A stretch of DNA of 64,000 nt from Sphaerospermopsis sp. SIO1G1 (GCA_010672785.1 JAAHFX010000004.1:338384-402383), one strand, 5' to 3'; positions 53,230 to 62,536 are shown, numbered from the stretch's first letter. The notes: a model not told the origin generated them from the sequence alone. Made by a program: numbers and translations.

Positions 53230-56166
53230 ATGGTTAAGCTAGTCGGGTTTGCATCTCTCCCTGCTGATACCTTTGCAGAAGATGTTATTTCTGGAGAAGG
53301 AATTTCCGCTAATGGTAGAACTGGGCCTTTTCCTGGACAACCAATTCAAGGTTTTAGTGGTGTTCAGTTTGCAAACAATCAAAGTTTCTATTTTCTCTCT
53401 GATAATGGATATGGTAGTAGAGAAAATAGTGCAGATTATTTGTTACGTATTTATGAAGTAGATCCAGATTTTAAAGGAACAGAAAATGGGGATGGTTCAG
53501 TTGATGTTTTAGGTTTTATTCAACTATCTGATCCTGATCATTTGATTCCTTTTCCTATCATTAATGAAGATAGTGATAATAGATTATTAACCGGTGCTGA
53601 TTTTGATATTGAATCCATCGTTATTACTGAAGATGGTAATATTTGGATTGGGGATGAATTTGGCCCTTATTTATTAAAATTTGATCCTAGTGGTAAACTA
53701 TTAGAAGTACCGATAGAAACTCCGGAAGTGCGATCGCCACAAAAACTATTTAACACTCTTACCGGAGAAGCACCTTTAGTAATTGCTCACAGAGGTGCAA
53801 GTGGAGATTTACCAGAGCATACCTTAGAAGCTTATCAATTAGCAATTGACCAAGGTGCAGATTTTATTGAACCTGACTTAGTTATCACTAAAGATGGTGT
53901 TCTGATTGCACGTCACGAACCCATTTTAGATAATACTACTAATGTAGCTGAAGTTTTTGGACCAGAACGTCAATCCACCAAAATCATGGATGGTGAAGAA
54001 ATCACTGCTTATTTTGCAGAAGATTTCACCCTAGCAGAAATTAAACAATTACGTGCAGTTCAACCACGTTCCTACCGTGATCAAAGTTTTAATGGTCAGT
54101 ATGAAATTCCGACTTTACAAGAAGTAATTGAATTAGTTCAACAAGAAGAAATTAACACTGGTAAACAAATCGGAATCTACCCAGAAACTAAACATCCTAC
54201 CTTCTTTGATGGACAACAGGGAATTGATGCACAAGGTTCAGTAATTGAATCATTGTCATTAGAAGAACCTCTAATTCAAACTTTGTTGGATACTGGTTTT
54301 ACCGCTCCAAATCGGATTTTTATTCAATCTTTTGAAGTTGCCAATTTAATTGATTTACAAAATAATCTTTTACCTGCTGAGGGTTTAGAAAATTTACCTT
54401 TAGTCCAACTTTATGGTGATGTTACAGATTCCAACATCAATGATAGTGGTCGTGGTGGTTTTTCTGTACCTTATGACATTGTTCATAACTTCAGTGATCC
54501 TGACTTTAATGAAGATGATGCACGTGAAACTTATGGTAATTTAGTTGATATTGTTGCTGATTTTGGTGCAGATATCAATAACGACGGTATTCCTGATACA
54601 ACCTATCAAGACTTAAACACTCCTGAAGTTTTAGAATACATGGGTAGTGCTTATGCTGAAGGTGTTGGTCCTTGGAAAAATAACTTTTTAATCAGAGAAG
54701 ATATTGCTACTCCTGTAGATGGAAATAGTGATGGAATTGCAGAAATTGACACTCAATTAACCGGGGAAATAGCTCCCTTTGTAGAATGGGCCCATGATGC
54801 AGGATTACAAGTTCACCCCTATACTTTACGGGATGAAGAAAGATTTTTAACATTAAATCCTGATGGAACTCCTCAAACTCCAGAAGATGAATTTAGACAG
54901 TTAATTGAATTAGGTTTAGATGGTTTCTTTACCGACTTCCCTGAAACCGGAAGAATGGTATTAGATGAATATGAACCTAATCTTGCGCGTTCCCGTGGTT
55001 TTGAAGGAATGGCCTACAGTCCTGACCTCAGCACCTTATATCCTTTATTAGAAGGTTCAGTAGATGGTGATCCTGATAATTCATTACGTATTTATGAATT
55101 TGATGTTGCTAGTCAAGAATATGTAGGTTTATTAGGTTTCTACAGAACCGAAGTTGCTGGTCATCCCATTGGTGACTTTACTCCCATCAATGAAAATGAA
55201 TTTTTAGTCATTGAAAGAGATGGTTTTGAAGGTGATCAAGCTCAGTTCAAGAAAATCTTTAAAGTTGACTTATCTCAACAAGATGCTGATGGGTTTGTAG
55301 AGAAAGTTGAAGTAGCTGATCTTTTAAATATCGAAGATCCAAATGATGTTGATGGAGATGGTGAAACTACCTTTACTTTCCCATTTGTCACCATCGAAGA
55401 TGTGTTAGTTCTTGATGAAAATAGAATCTTAGTTGCTAACGACAATAACTATCCTTTCTCCGTTGGTCGTGGCCCTGATATTGACAACAATGAAATCATC
55501 ATCTTGGAATTAGATGAACAACTTAATGTTGCTTCAGGAGTAGGTCAACCTACACCAGATTTAGTAGTAGGTTCTCCCAACGACGATATCCTAATTGGTG
55601 GTGTTGACTTTGACGCTGTGAATGATATTGTTTTCACCGGTAGAGGAAATGATGAGGTAGATGTTCCCTTTGCTGGTAGTCGCGCAGGTGATAACCGCAT
55701 CTTCACCGGTAGTAATGCAGATATCATTTTTGTGGGAGATGGAGACAGAGCTTTCGGTGGTAGTGGTGATGATGAAATAGATGCTACTGGTGCTACTGAT
55801 TATCGTCTCTCCGGTGGTTCTGGAAATGATATCTTGAACTTGGGTGCAGATGGTCGCGCTTTAGGTGGAGAAGGAAATGATCGCTTCTTCGTTCAAGGTG
55901 GTGGTGGAAACATTATTGCTGGTGGTGAAGGTGCTGATCAATTCTGGATTTTAAGTGATGATTCTAATGGACTTAGCACACCTAATACCATTACAGATTT
56001 TGAAATGGGTACTGATGTTTTAGGTATTCAAAATCAAGGTGCTGACTTTGGTTTTGATGACTTAATTTTAGGTGGGAATGACATTATGATTGGTGGTACA
56101 ACTGTTGCTACTTTGAATGGTGTGAATACTGCTAGTTTGACAGTTGCTGATTTTGCTTTTGCATAG
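53230..56166 (+). CDS. Secreted phytase-like esterase with nested glycerophosphodiester phosphodiesterase
   Basis: Start at the Met of MVKLVGFASLPADTF: GAGAGAAGG sits right before it, so the longer frame from 53194 is not used. The 978-residue protein has an esterase-like phytase beta-propeller in two pieces. Part 1 (about 1-175) ends DGNIWIGDEFGPYLLKFDPSG; part 2 (about 580-775) resumes SRGFEGMAYSPD and VTIEDVLVLDENRILVANDN. Between them is a GDPD TIM barrel (about 180-575) with IAHRGASGDLPEHTLEAY, the catalytic His and Glu, and IEPDLVITKDG and DGFFTDFPETG. The tail (about 779-978) is the shared RTX-like cassette. Substrates would be glycerophosphodiesters and perhaps phytate. Confidence 0.9.
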   Translation: MVKLVGFASLPADTFAEDVISGEGISANGRTGPFPGQPIQGFSGVQFANNQSFYFLSDNGYGSRENSADYLLRIYEVDPDFKGTENGDGSVDVLGFIQLSDPDHLIPFPIINEDSDNRLLTGADFDIESIVITEDGNIWIGDEFGPYLLKFDPSGKLLEVPIETPEVRSPQKLFNTLTGEAPLVIAHRGASGDLPEHTLEAYQLAIDQGADFIEPDLVITKDGVLIARHEPILDNTTNVAEVFGPERQSTKIMDGEEITAYFAEDFTLAEIKQLRAVQPRSYRDQSFNGQYEIPTLQEVIELVQQEEINTGKQIGIYPETKHPTFFDGQQGIDAQGSVIESLSLEEPLIQTLLDTGFTAPNRIFIQSFEVANLIDLQNNLLPAEGLENLPLVQLYGDVTDSNINDSGRGGFSVPYDIVHNFSDPDFNEDDARETYGNLVDIVADFGADINNDGIPDTTYQDLNTPEVLEYMGSAYAEGVGPWKNNFLIREDIATPVDGNSDGIAEIDTQLTGEIAPFVEWAHDAGLQVHPYTLRDEERFLTLNPDGTPQTPEDEFRQLIELGLDGFFTDFPETGRMVLDEYEPNLARSRGFEGMAYSPDLSTLYPLLEGSVDGDPDNSLRIYEFDVASQEYVGLLGFYRTEVAGHPIGDFTPINENEFLVIERDGFEGDQAQFKKIFKVDLSQQDADGFVEKVEVADLLNIEDPNDVDGDGETTFTFPFVTIEDVLVLDENRILVANDNNYPFSVGRGPDIDNNEIIILELDEQLNVASGVGQPTPDLVVGSPNDDILIGGVDFDAVNDIVFTGRGNDEVDVPFAGSRAGDNRIFTGSNADIIFVGDGDRAFGGSGDDEIDATGATDYRLSGGSGNDILNLGADGRALGGEGNDRFFVQGGGGNIIAGGEGADQFWILSDDSNGLSTPNTITDFEMGTDVLGIQNQGADFGFDDLILGGNDIMIGGTTVATLNGVNTASLTVADFAFA

Positions 56167-56248
56167 GAATAATCTGATAGTTTTTTAATGTTTAACCTGG
56201 AACTGTTTTAATCCTCAATTTCTTTAGGAAGTTGGGGATTTTTTTTTG
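55566..56248 (+). repeat. Phosphatase tail-terminator cassette, copy 2
   Basis: Encodes a ~195-residue tail from VGSPNDDILIGGVDFD to DFAFA, followed by the conserved ACCTGGAACT linker and terminator. Copy of 45514-46178 and 60229-60906. Confidence 0.9.
56210..56248 (+). terminator. Terminator after the GDPD gene
   Basis: Same stem AATCCTCAA/TTGGGGATT and T-run as after the PhoX-like and PhoD genes. Confidence 0.88.
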
Positions 56249-56469
56249 AATTAGTCAGGATTCAGTATTGTAGGGTGTGTTCTACCAATTCTGTATAAAG
56301 ATGCGCCCAATTTATTAGGGTTTTAACCGCTCCAGGTGCAGAGGTCGCAGAGGAGGAAAATGCAAGTTGTAAAATTAAGCGCAGCCTCATGAAGAAATGG
56401 TATTATGATGAAATCCGTAACGTACCAAACTCTTGAGATAAGTTACGCTAACACATCCTAGATAATCAT
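56249..56469. other. Non-coding stretch with a partial GTAGGGTGTG repeat
   Basis: Holds a partial copy of the GTAGGGTGTG element (about 56271-56470, with GTAACGTACCAAACTC) interrupted by AGAGGTCGCAGAGGAGG. No gene. Confidence 0.45.
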
Positions 56470-56562
56470 TAGACATCTCCGAAAAAGATGGTAGAGAAGT
56501 TCCATGAAACGTCTCTACAAGGGTTCTGGAAAACGCATATTTAATTGCCACCAGATGTCTAT
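56470..56562. repeat. MITE-like element with AGACATCTCC termini, copy 2
   Basis: A 93-bp copy related to 294-384, bounded by TAGACATCTCC and (imperfect) CCAGATGTCTA. Confidence 0.6.
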
Positions 56563-56674
56563 TGAGATATCAGAATCTTTTTATAACTTAAATTATGATT
56601 TATTGATATTCATTCTTCAATTAAGTTATACTGTTTATTGTTGCAAATCAGTCAAAAAATAGGATAACTATCAA

Positions 56675-57280
56675 ATGGCATATAGTCAATTTACCCTAGA
56701 GCAAATTAAATCTGAATTTGGAATTAGTTTATCAGAAAAAATTGGCTTTTTCTCCGCAATCCCTGAGAGACAATATAGTCAACTTCTAGCAGAAATACTA
56801 GAATATAATATTCCTCTAGCTTTGTCTATTAACTCTGAAAAATCTCGTTCAGAAATGATAGTTACACCAATCTTAATTGAAATAAGAAAACAATTAACTA
56901 ATCAAATCAGTTTATTCTCAGGAAAAGATTTTAATGTGGATACAGAAAGGGGTTTAACTGGATTTTGTGATTTTCTGATTAGTAAATCTTCTCAACAATT
57001 AATTATAGAAGCACCTATAATTACTTTAGTGGAAGCTAAGAACGATAATATAGAATCTGGTTTAGCTCAATGTATGGCAGAAATGATCGCCGCCCAGCTA
57101 TTTAATCAACAACGTCATCAAGAAATTAAAACAATTTATGGAGTTATCACTACAGGAAGTATTTGGAAATTTATGCAATTACAAGAAACAACAATTACTC
57201 TGGATTTAAATGAATACTTTATAGTAAATATAGGTAAAATAATTGGCATTCTCATTAATTTTTTAGAGTCTGTCGAGTAA
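56675..57280 (+). CDS. PD-(D/E)xK nuclease-like protein
   Basis: A 201-residue protein. A helical N-terminal half (FTLEQIKSEFGISLSEKIG) is followed by a restriction-like core: GFCDFLIS (acidic residue of the PD position), APIITLVEAKNDN (ExK), and a helix GLAQCMAEMIAAQLFN. This is the type IIG/Rease-like DUF pattern of cyanobacterial uncharacterised nucleases. No methyltransferase partner is adjacent, so it is not a complete restriction system. The PhoD gene follows 113 bases later. Confidence 0.78.
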   Translation: MAYSQFTLEQIKSEFGISLSEKIGFFSAIPERQYSQLLAEILEYNIPLALSINSEKSRSEMIVTPILIEIRKQLTNQISLFSGKDFNVDTERGLTGFCDFLISKSSQQLIIEAPIITLVEAKNDNIESGLAQCMAEMIAAQLFNQQRHQEIKTIYGVITTGSIWKFMQLQETTITLDLNEYFIVNIGKIIGILINFLESVE

Positions 57281-57301
57281 TGTGTTGATATTACCCAAAA
57301 T

Positions 57302-57331
57302 CTTAAACCTCTAACAACACACCCTTAACCT
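57302..57331 (+). promoter_or_regulatory. Candidate Pho box upstream of the PhoD gene
   Basis: CTTAAACC (57302) and CTTAACCT (57324) are spaced 22 bases apart, which equals two 11-base steps of the cyanobacterial PhoB (SphR) tandem 8-mers. The middle repeat (AACAACAC) is poor. No comparable site is clear upstream of the other two phosphatases. Weak. Confidence 0.35.
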
Positions 57332-57393
57332 CACCCTGATATTTTAAAGCCATTATTTCCGAATGAATCTGCATTTACTACAGGAAAAAGATA

Positions 57394-60300
57394 ATGGTGA
57401 CAAATAACACAGTCCGCTTTTCCCAATTTAATGCTTCTCTTAATCGTAGCAGTGAAGGTCAATTAGCAACAGATTTATCCACTCCTGATAATACTCAAGC
57501 GCAAGCAGTCGCAGAAATTATCCAACTTAATAACCCCGATGTACTGCTAATTAATGAATTTGATTATTTAGAATCTAACCCTCTTCAAGCTGTAGAATTA
57601 TTCCAACAAAATTATTTAAGTATTAGTCAAAATGGTGCAACTCCGGTTGAATATCCCTATGCTTATATTGCACCTTCTAACACTGGAATACCTTCAGGGT
57701 TTGATTTAAATAATGATGGTACAGTTGGGGGTGGAAATGATGCTTTTGGGTTTGGTTTCTTCCCTGGACAATTTGGGATGTTGTTATTATCAAAATATCC
57801 CATAGATACCCCCAATGTTCGTACTTTCCAGGAATTTTTATGGAAAGATATGCCAAATTCTTTATTACCAACCATCTCTACACCTGGTTCTGGTACTCCT
57901 TGGTATTCTCCTGAAGAACAGGAAGTTTTACGTCTTTCTTCTAAAAGTCATTGGGATGTACCAATTTTAATTGATGGGGAAACAGTTCATGTTTTAGTTA
58001 GTCATCCCACACCCCCAGTTTTTGATGGTGAGGAAGATAGAAATGGGAAAAGAAATCATGATGAAATTCGCTTTTGGTCTGATTATGTCACTCCAGAAAT
58101 AGGTGATTATATTTATGATGATGATGGTAATTTGGGAGGTTTAGCAGCGGGTTCTAGTTTTGTAATTATGGGTGATCAAAATGCTGATCCTTTTGATGGG
58201 GATAGTTTTGATAATGCTATTTTACAACTATTACAAAATCCCTACATCAATACTAATTCTATTCCTAGTAGTTTGGGAGGTGTAGAACAAGCAAGTTTAC
58301 AAGGTGGTGCAAATGATAATCATAGTGGAAATCCTGCTTTTGATACCGCTGATTTTGCAGATGGAAGTCCGGGAAATTTACGGGTAGATTATGTGTTACC
58401 TTCAGCAGATTTACAAATTACTAATTCCGCAGTTTTTTGGCCAGAAGCAAGTGATCCTAATTTTGCCTCAGTGGGTACTTTTCCCTTTCCTAGTTCTGAC
58501 CATCGCTTAGTTTTTACAGATGTAGAAGTTGGGGAAATTAACCCCTTTGTAAATGGTGTTGCAAGTGGTGATACAACTCAAACTTCTACAGTTTTATGGA
58601 CACGCAGTATCTTACCTGGTGCAGTAACTTTTGAATATAGCACTGATGCAAATTTCACTACCATTGTGGGAACAGAAACCGCAAATGTAACTGATATTAA
58701 TGTCCCGGTAAAAGTTAACATTGATGGTTTAATTCCCAACACCCAATATTACTATCGTGTCACCGATGTAAATGGAATTAGTAGCGATGGAAAATTTAGC
58801 ACCGCAGCAAGTTTAGGACAACAAACCGGTTTAAAATTCGGTGTTTCTGGAGACTGGAGAGGAGATTTAGCACCCTATCCAGCGGTGAGTAATGCTGATG
58901 AAGCAGACTTAAAATTCTTCCTGGAATTTGGTGATACCATTTATGCAGATTATGGTTCTCCTGTAGTTTTAAATCCCGATGGAACGGAAAAACAACAAGC
59001 TGTTACTTTGGATGAATTTCGTGCTAAACAAGCAGAAGTTTATGGACAACGTTACGGACTCAATACTTTAGGAGATATCCGAGCATCCACTTCCATTTTA
59101 GCAACCATTGATGACCATGAAGTTGTGGATAATTTTGGTGGTGGAGAAGATTTAGCTACAGCAAATGCAGATATCCAAGCTTTGTTTGGTGCAAGTTCTG
59201 GTTTACAAAACGACTCTCCATTGTATGAAAATGGTTTGCAAGCTTTCCAAGAATACAACCCCATCACAGATCAATTTTATGGTGAAACTGGGGATGAAGT
59301 CACAGCGGGAGAAAGGAAACTTTATCGTTTTAATACCTACGGTAGTGATGCTGCAACTTTTGTTTTAGATGCACGTTCTTTCCGTGATCCAGCTTTACCA
59401 GATGTCGTAGATACCACTGATGCAACTGAGGTTGCTAACTTTCTTGCTGCAAGTTTTGATCCTAACCGCACCATGTTGGGAGAAGTGCAACTTGAGGATT
59501 TGAAAACCGACTTACTAGAAGCTGAAAATAACGGCATCACCTGGAAGTTTATCATGATGCCCCAACCAGTACAAAACTTTGGGTTAGCGATCGCAGCGGA
59601 TAGATTTGAAGGTTATGCAGCGGAAAGAACAGAACTGTTCCAATTTATCAATGACAACAACATTGAAAATGTCGTCTTTGTCACCGCAGACTTCCACGGA
59701 ACTGTCGTTAACAACCTCACCTACCAAGTAGAACCCTTTGCAGAACAAATTCCCATCAGTGCATTTGAAATCATCACCGGTTCTGTAGCATTTGATCCTC
59801 CATTTGGCCCCACAGTAGGAGAATTTCTCACCCCTGAACAACAAGCATTTTATAACGCACTCCCAGTCGCTAATGATGCAGATAGTATTATTGATGATAA
59901 GGATGATTTTATCAAATCAGTAATAGATGCAGGCTTATCACCTTTAGGTTATGATCCGGTGGGGTTAAATAATAATTTGGCGATCGCTGATGGTTTGATA
60001 GACGCTACTCTATTGCAAGGTGACTATATCACTACTCATACCTATGGTTGGACTGAGTTTGATATTGATCCAATTACTCAACGGTTAACTGTAACTACCT
60101 ACGGAGTTGAACCTTATAACCGTGAGGAATTAGAAGCAAACACAGAGGAAGTTATTAACCGTCAACCGCAAATTGTTAGTCAGTTTGAAGTTAATCCTAC
60201 TCTATTAATAGCAGAATCTAATTTAATTGTAGGTTCTCCTGAAGCAGATATTTTAATAGGTGGAATTGATTTTGATGCAGTCAATGATATTGTTTTCACT

Positions 60301-60828
60301 GGTGCAGGTACAGATGAAGTAGATACTCCCTTGGGGGGAATCTTAGCAGGTAACAATCGCATCTTTACTGGTAGTAATGCAGATATCATTTTTGCCGCAG
60401 ATGGAGATCGCGCATTTGGTGGTAGTGGAAATGATGAATTAGACGCAACCGACGCTACAAGTTATCGTATTTCCGGTGGTGCTGGAAATGATACCTTCTT
60501 CCTGGGTACAGATGGCCGCGCTTTGGGTGGTGAAGGTAATGATATTTTCAACGTTTTAGAAGGTGGTGGAAATATTATTGCTGGTGGTGAAGGTGCTGAT
60601 GAATTTTGGATTTTAAGTGATAATCCTAACACACTTAATACACCTAATATGATTACAGATTTTGAAATCGGTGTTGATATTTTAGGGATTAGAAATCAAG
60701 GTGCTGACTTTAGTTTTGATGACTTAACTTTGGGTGGTAATGACATTATGATTGGTAGTCAAACCATTGCTACTTTGAACGGTGTGAATACTTCCAATTT
60801 GACTGCTGCTGATTTTGCTTTTGCATAG
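57394..60828 (+). CDS. Secreted endo/exonuclease-phosphatase fused to PhoD-like alkaline phosphatase
   Basis: A 1144-residue two-enzyme fusion. Residues about 1-377 are an endonuclease/exonuclease/phosphatase fold (LLINEFDYLE, VIMGDQNADPFDG, FPSSDHRLVFTDVE). Residues about 383-880 are a PhoD-like phosphodiesterase: GVASGDTTQTSTVLWTRS, GLKFGVSGDWRG, LEFGDTIYAD, ATIDDHEVVDNFGGGED and FVTADFHGTVVNN. The PhoD family is Ca/Fe-dependent and releases phosphate from diesters and monoesters. The tail (about 946-1144) is the shared RTX-like cassette. No Sec or Tat signal is seen, so type I secretion is likely. Together the two halves could cut extracellular DNA and then the phosphate ester. Confidence 0.9.
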   Translation: MVTNNTVRFSQFNASLNRSSEGQLATDLSTPDNTQAQAVAEIIQLNNPDVLLINEFDYLESNPLQAVELFQQNYLSISQNGATPVEYPYAYIAPSNTGIPSGFDLNNDGTVGGGNDAFGFGFFPGQFGMLLLSKYPIDTPNVRTFQEFLWKDMPNSLLPTISTPGSGTPWYSPEEQEVLRLSSKSHWDVPILIDGETVHVLVSHPTPPVFDGEEDRNGKRNHDEIRFWSDYVTPEIGDYIYDDDGNLGGLAAGSSFVIMGDQNADPFDGDSFDNAILQLLQNPYINTNSIPSSLGGVEQASLQGGANDNHSGNPAFDTADFADGSPGNLRVDYVLPSADLQITNSAVFWPEASDPNFASVGTFPFPSSDHRLVFTDVEVGEINPFVNGVASGDTTQTSTVLWTRSILPGAVTFEYSTDANFTTIVGTETANVTDINVPVKVNIDGLIPNTQYYYRVTDVNGISSDGKFSTAASLGQQTGLKFGVSGDWRGDLAPYPAVSNADEADLKFFLEFGDTIYADYGSPVVLNPDGTEKQQAVTLDEFRAKQAEVYGQRYGLNTLGDIRASTSILATIDDHEVVDNFGGGEDLATANADIQALFGASSGLQNDSPLYENGLQAFQEYNPITDQFYGETGDEVTAGERKLYRFNTYGSDAATFVLDARSFRDPALPDVVDTTDATEVANFLAASFDPNRTMLGEVQLEDLKTDLLEAENNGITWKFIMMPQPVQNFGLAIAADRFEGYAAERTELFQFINDNNIENVVFVTADFHGTVVNNLTYQVEPFAEQIPISAFEIITGSVAFDPPFGPTVGEFLTPEQQAFYNALPVANDADSIIDDKDDFIKSVIDAGLSPLGYDPVGLNNNLAIADGLIDATLLQGDYITTHTYGWTEFDIDPITQRLTVTTYGVEPYNREELEANTEEVINRQPQIVSQFEVNPTLLIAESNLIVGSPEADILIGGIDFDAVNDIVFTGAGTDEVDTPLGGILAGNNRIFTGSNADIIFAADGDRAFGGSGNDELDATDATSYRISGGAGNDTFFLGTDGRALGGEGNDIFNVLEGGGNIIAGGEGADEFWILSDNPNTLNTPNMITDFEIGVDILGIRNQGADFSFDDLTLGGNDIMIGSQTIATLNGVNTSNLTAADFAFA

Positions 60829-60906
60829 AAGCAATAAAACTGTTTTTTGACTTTTGACCTGGAACTTTTTTAATCCTCAATTTCTTAGGAAGTTGGGGAT
60901 TTTTTT
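60229..60906 (+). repeat. Phosphatase tail-terminator cassette, copy 3
   Basis: Encodes ~195 residues from VGSPEADILIGGIDFDAVND to DFAFA, with the conserved ACCTGGAACT linker and terminator. Copy of 45514-46178 and 55566-56248. Confidence 0.9.
60872..60906 (+). terminator. Terminator after the PhoD gene
   Basis: Stem AATCCTCAA/TTGGGGATT, as after the other two phosphatases. Confidence 0.88.
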
Positions 60907-60951
60907 ACATTGATGGAAAAAAAGTTCATAAAATCAGCTATAATAATCAAC

Positions 60952-61308
60952 ATGAAAAACCCCACCATCACCTTTACCCATCCCCAACTAAAATCACTCC
61001 TCAACCGCTACCCCACTCATCAGGAATTGCTACTTCATGCTGCATTTACCCTCGCACTCACACCAGATTTATTATATTGTTTACGAGAAAACTTTACACC
61101 TGGTACACCTTGGATAGCAGTATCAGATATTTTATTATTTTTATGTGATTCCGTGGGTTTTCAATTATATGAAATATCCCCAGAAATTCGCCACGAATTA
61201 TTAACAGAATTAACACATCAAAATATCAATAAATTATATCAATAATCGGATTTTATGGTGGCATATATCCGCCAACAATTAAAAGATAATTATCGTGCAG
61301 ATGAAGAT
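60952..61308 (+). pseudogene. Nonsense-mutated N-terminal domain of an SAV_2336/FGE-type multidomain protein
   Basis: ATG at 60952 starts MKNPTITFTHPQLKSLLN. The 98 codons to the stop TAA (61243-61245) carry WIAVSDILLFLCDSVGFQLYE and EIRHELLTEL, which match the N-terminal domain found at the start of formylglycine-generating-enzyme-like and NACHT proteins. Right after the stop the same frame continues SDFMVAYIRQQLKDN, the next part of this domain, so the stop is a nonsense mutation. The 3' part is then lost at a 264-bp direct repeat. Confidence 0.7.
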
Positions 61309-61309
61309 T

Positions 61310-61573
61310 ATTGTCTGAATCATGATGTCCAGGATTTAAGGATTTACAGGATGATGAGGCATTTTAAATTATTAGGAGTTAATATTATTCTTATTATATT
61401 TGTAGGTTGGGTTAAGTGAAACGCAACCCAACAATCATCTATAAGATTTCAGTCTTATAATTAGAATATGTAAATGTCGGGTTTCCTAACGTCAACCCAA
61501 CCTACTTTAACTTATAACAAAATCATGCAACTAGAAGACTACTTTAACTTTCTCAGTCCAGAAGATATTCGTT
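61310..61573. repeat. 264-bp direct repeat, left copy
   Basis: Nearly identical to 62273-62536. It holds a CCAGGATTTAAGGATTTACA stretch, a full palindromic GTAGGTTGGGTT unit, and the first 16 codons of the DUF433 gene. The two copies flank the DUF433/PIN-like pair. Confidence 0.88.
61402..61505. repeat. Palindromic GTAGGTTGGGTT repeat
   Basis: A 104-bp palindrome GTAGGTTGGGTTAAGTGAAA ... inverted at its end CAACCCAACCTAC. Inside the left 264-bp direct repeat. Confidence 0.85.
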
Positions 61574-61842
61574 TAAAAGGAACTCGCATTGGGATAGAAA
61601 CCATTTTATACGAATATATTTACCGCGCACGGACACCAGAAGAAATTAACAAAATATTTCCCAGCCTCACCATAGAACAAGTTTATGCCACTATTTTGTA
61701 TTATCATCACGAAAAAGAAAAAGTTAGTCAGTATATAGCTGACTGGTTAGAGTGGAGTCATCAAATGCGAGAAGAACAGCGTAAAAACCCCCTTCCTGTA
61801 GTACAAAAATTAATGGCAATCAAAGCAGCACAAAAAGCATAG
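61525..61842 (+). CDS. DUF433 antitoxin-like protein
   Basis: Start chosen at the Met of MQLEDYFNFLSPEDIRLKGT, because this is the family N-terminus and the longer frame from 61474 runs through the palindromic repeat. The 105-residue protein matches DUF433: IRLKGTRIGIETILYEYI, then TPEEINKIFPSLTIEQVY. The family is a small helical domain often paired with PIN-like (DUF5615) partners. The partner gene follows after 7 bases. Together they look like a toxin-antitoxin-like unit. Confidence 0.88.
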   Translation: MQLEDYFNFLSPEDIRLKGTRIGIETILYEYIYRARTPEEINKIFPSLTIEQVYATILYYHHEKEKVSQYIADWLEWSHQMREEQRKNPLPVVQKLMAIKAAQKA

Positions 61843-61849
61843 AAATTGG

Positions 61850-62212
61850 ATGACAATACAATATCTCATTGATGAAAATGTTAACCCACTTTATCCTCAA
61901 CAACTACGTCGTAAAGATCCAGATATTGTAGTTGAAATTGTGGGAGAACCTGGAACACCACCTAAAGGTACTTTAGATCCAGAAATCTTAATTTGGTGTG
62001 AAACATACACGACTATTCTAATCACAAATAACCGCCGTTCTATGCCAATTCATTTAGCAGATCATCTTGCTCAAAATCGTCACATACCTGGTATTTTTAT
62101 ATTAAATCCAGAAATGGGAATTGGTGAAACTATAGATCAATTAATTCTCATTGCTAAATGTTCTTTTGAAAACGAATATCAAGATAGAATTATATTTCTT
62201 CCCATTCCTTAA
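61850..62212 (+). CDS. DUF5615 PIN-like protein
   Basis: A 120-residue PIN-like protein. It starts with YLIDENVNPLYPQQL (acidic D of the first PIN motif), has a central DPEILIWCETYTTILITNNRRS where the second acidic positions fall, and a C-terminal HIPGIFILNPEMGIGETID. The family forms the toxin-like partner of DUF433 proteins. It follows the DUF433 gene by 7 bases on the same strand. By analogy it would be a nuclease held in check by DUF433. Confidence 0.88.
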   Translation: MTIQYLIDENVNPLYPQQLRRKDPDIVVEIVGEPGTPPKGTLDPEILIWCETYTTILITNNRRSMPIHLADHLAQNRHIPGIFILNPEMGIGETIDQLILIAKCSFENEYQDRIIFLPIP

Positions 62213-62235
62213 TATGTTTTTGTTAATATGTTTGT

Positions 62236-62267
62236 GTAGGTTGGGTTAAGTGAAACGCAACCCAACA
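62236..62267. repeat. Half unit of the GTAGGTTGGGTT palindrome
   Basis: Left half only (GTAGGTTGGGTTAAGTGAAA followed by CGCAACCCAACA), just after the PIN-like gene. Confidence 0.75.
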
Positions 62268-62272
62268 AAAAA

Positions 62273-62536
62273 ATTGTCTGAATCAGGATTTCCAGGATTT
62301 AAGGATTTACAGGATGATGAGGTATTTTTAATTATTAGGAGTTAATATTATTTTTATTATATTTGTAGGTTGGGTTAAGTGAAACGCAACCCAACAATCA
62401 TCTATAAAATTTCAGTCTTATAATTAGAATATGTAAATGTCGGGTTTCCTAACGTCAACCCAACCTACTTTAACTTATAACAAAATCATGCAACTAGAAG
62501 ACTACTTTAACTTTCTCAGTCCAGAAGATATTCGTT
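62273..62536. repeat. 264-bp direct repeat, right copy
   Basis: Copy of 61310-61573. Its DUF433 start runs into a stop after 16 codons. Confidence 0.88.
62365..62468. repeat. Palindromic GTAGGTTGGGTT repeat
   Basis: Inside the right 264-bp direct repeat; near-identical to 61402-61505. Confidence 0.85.
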
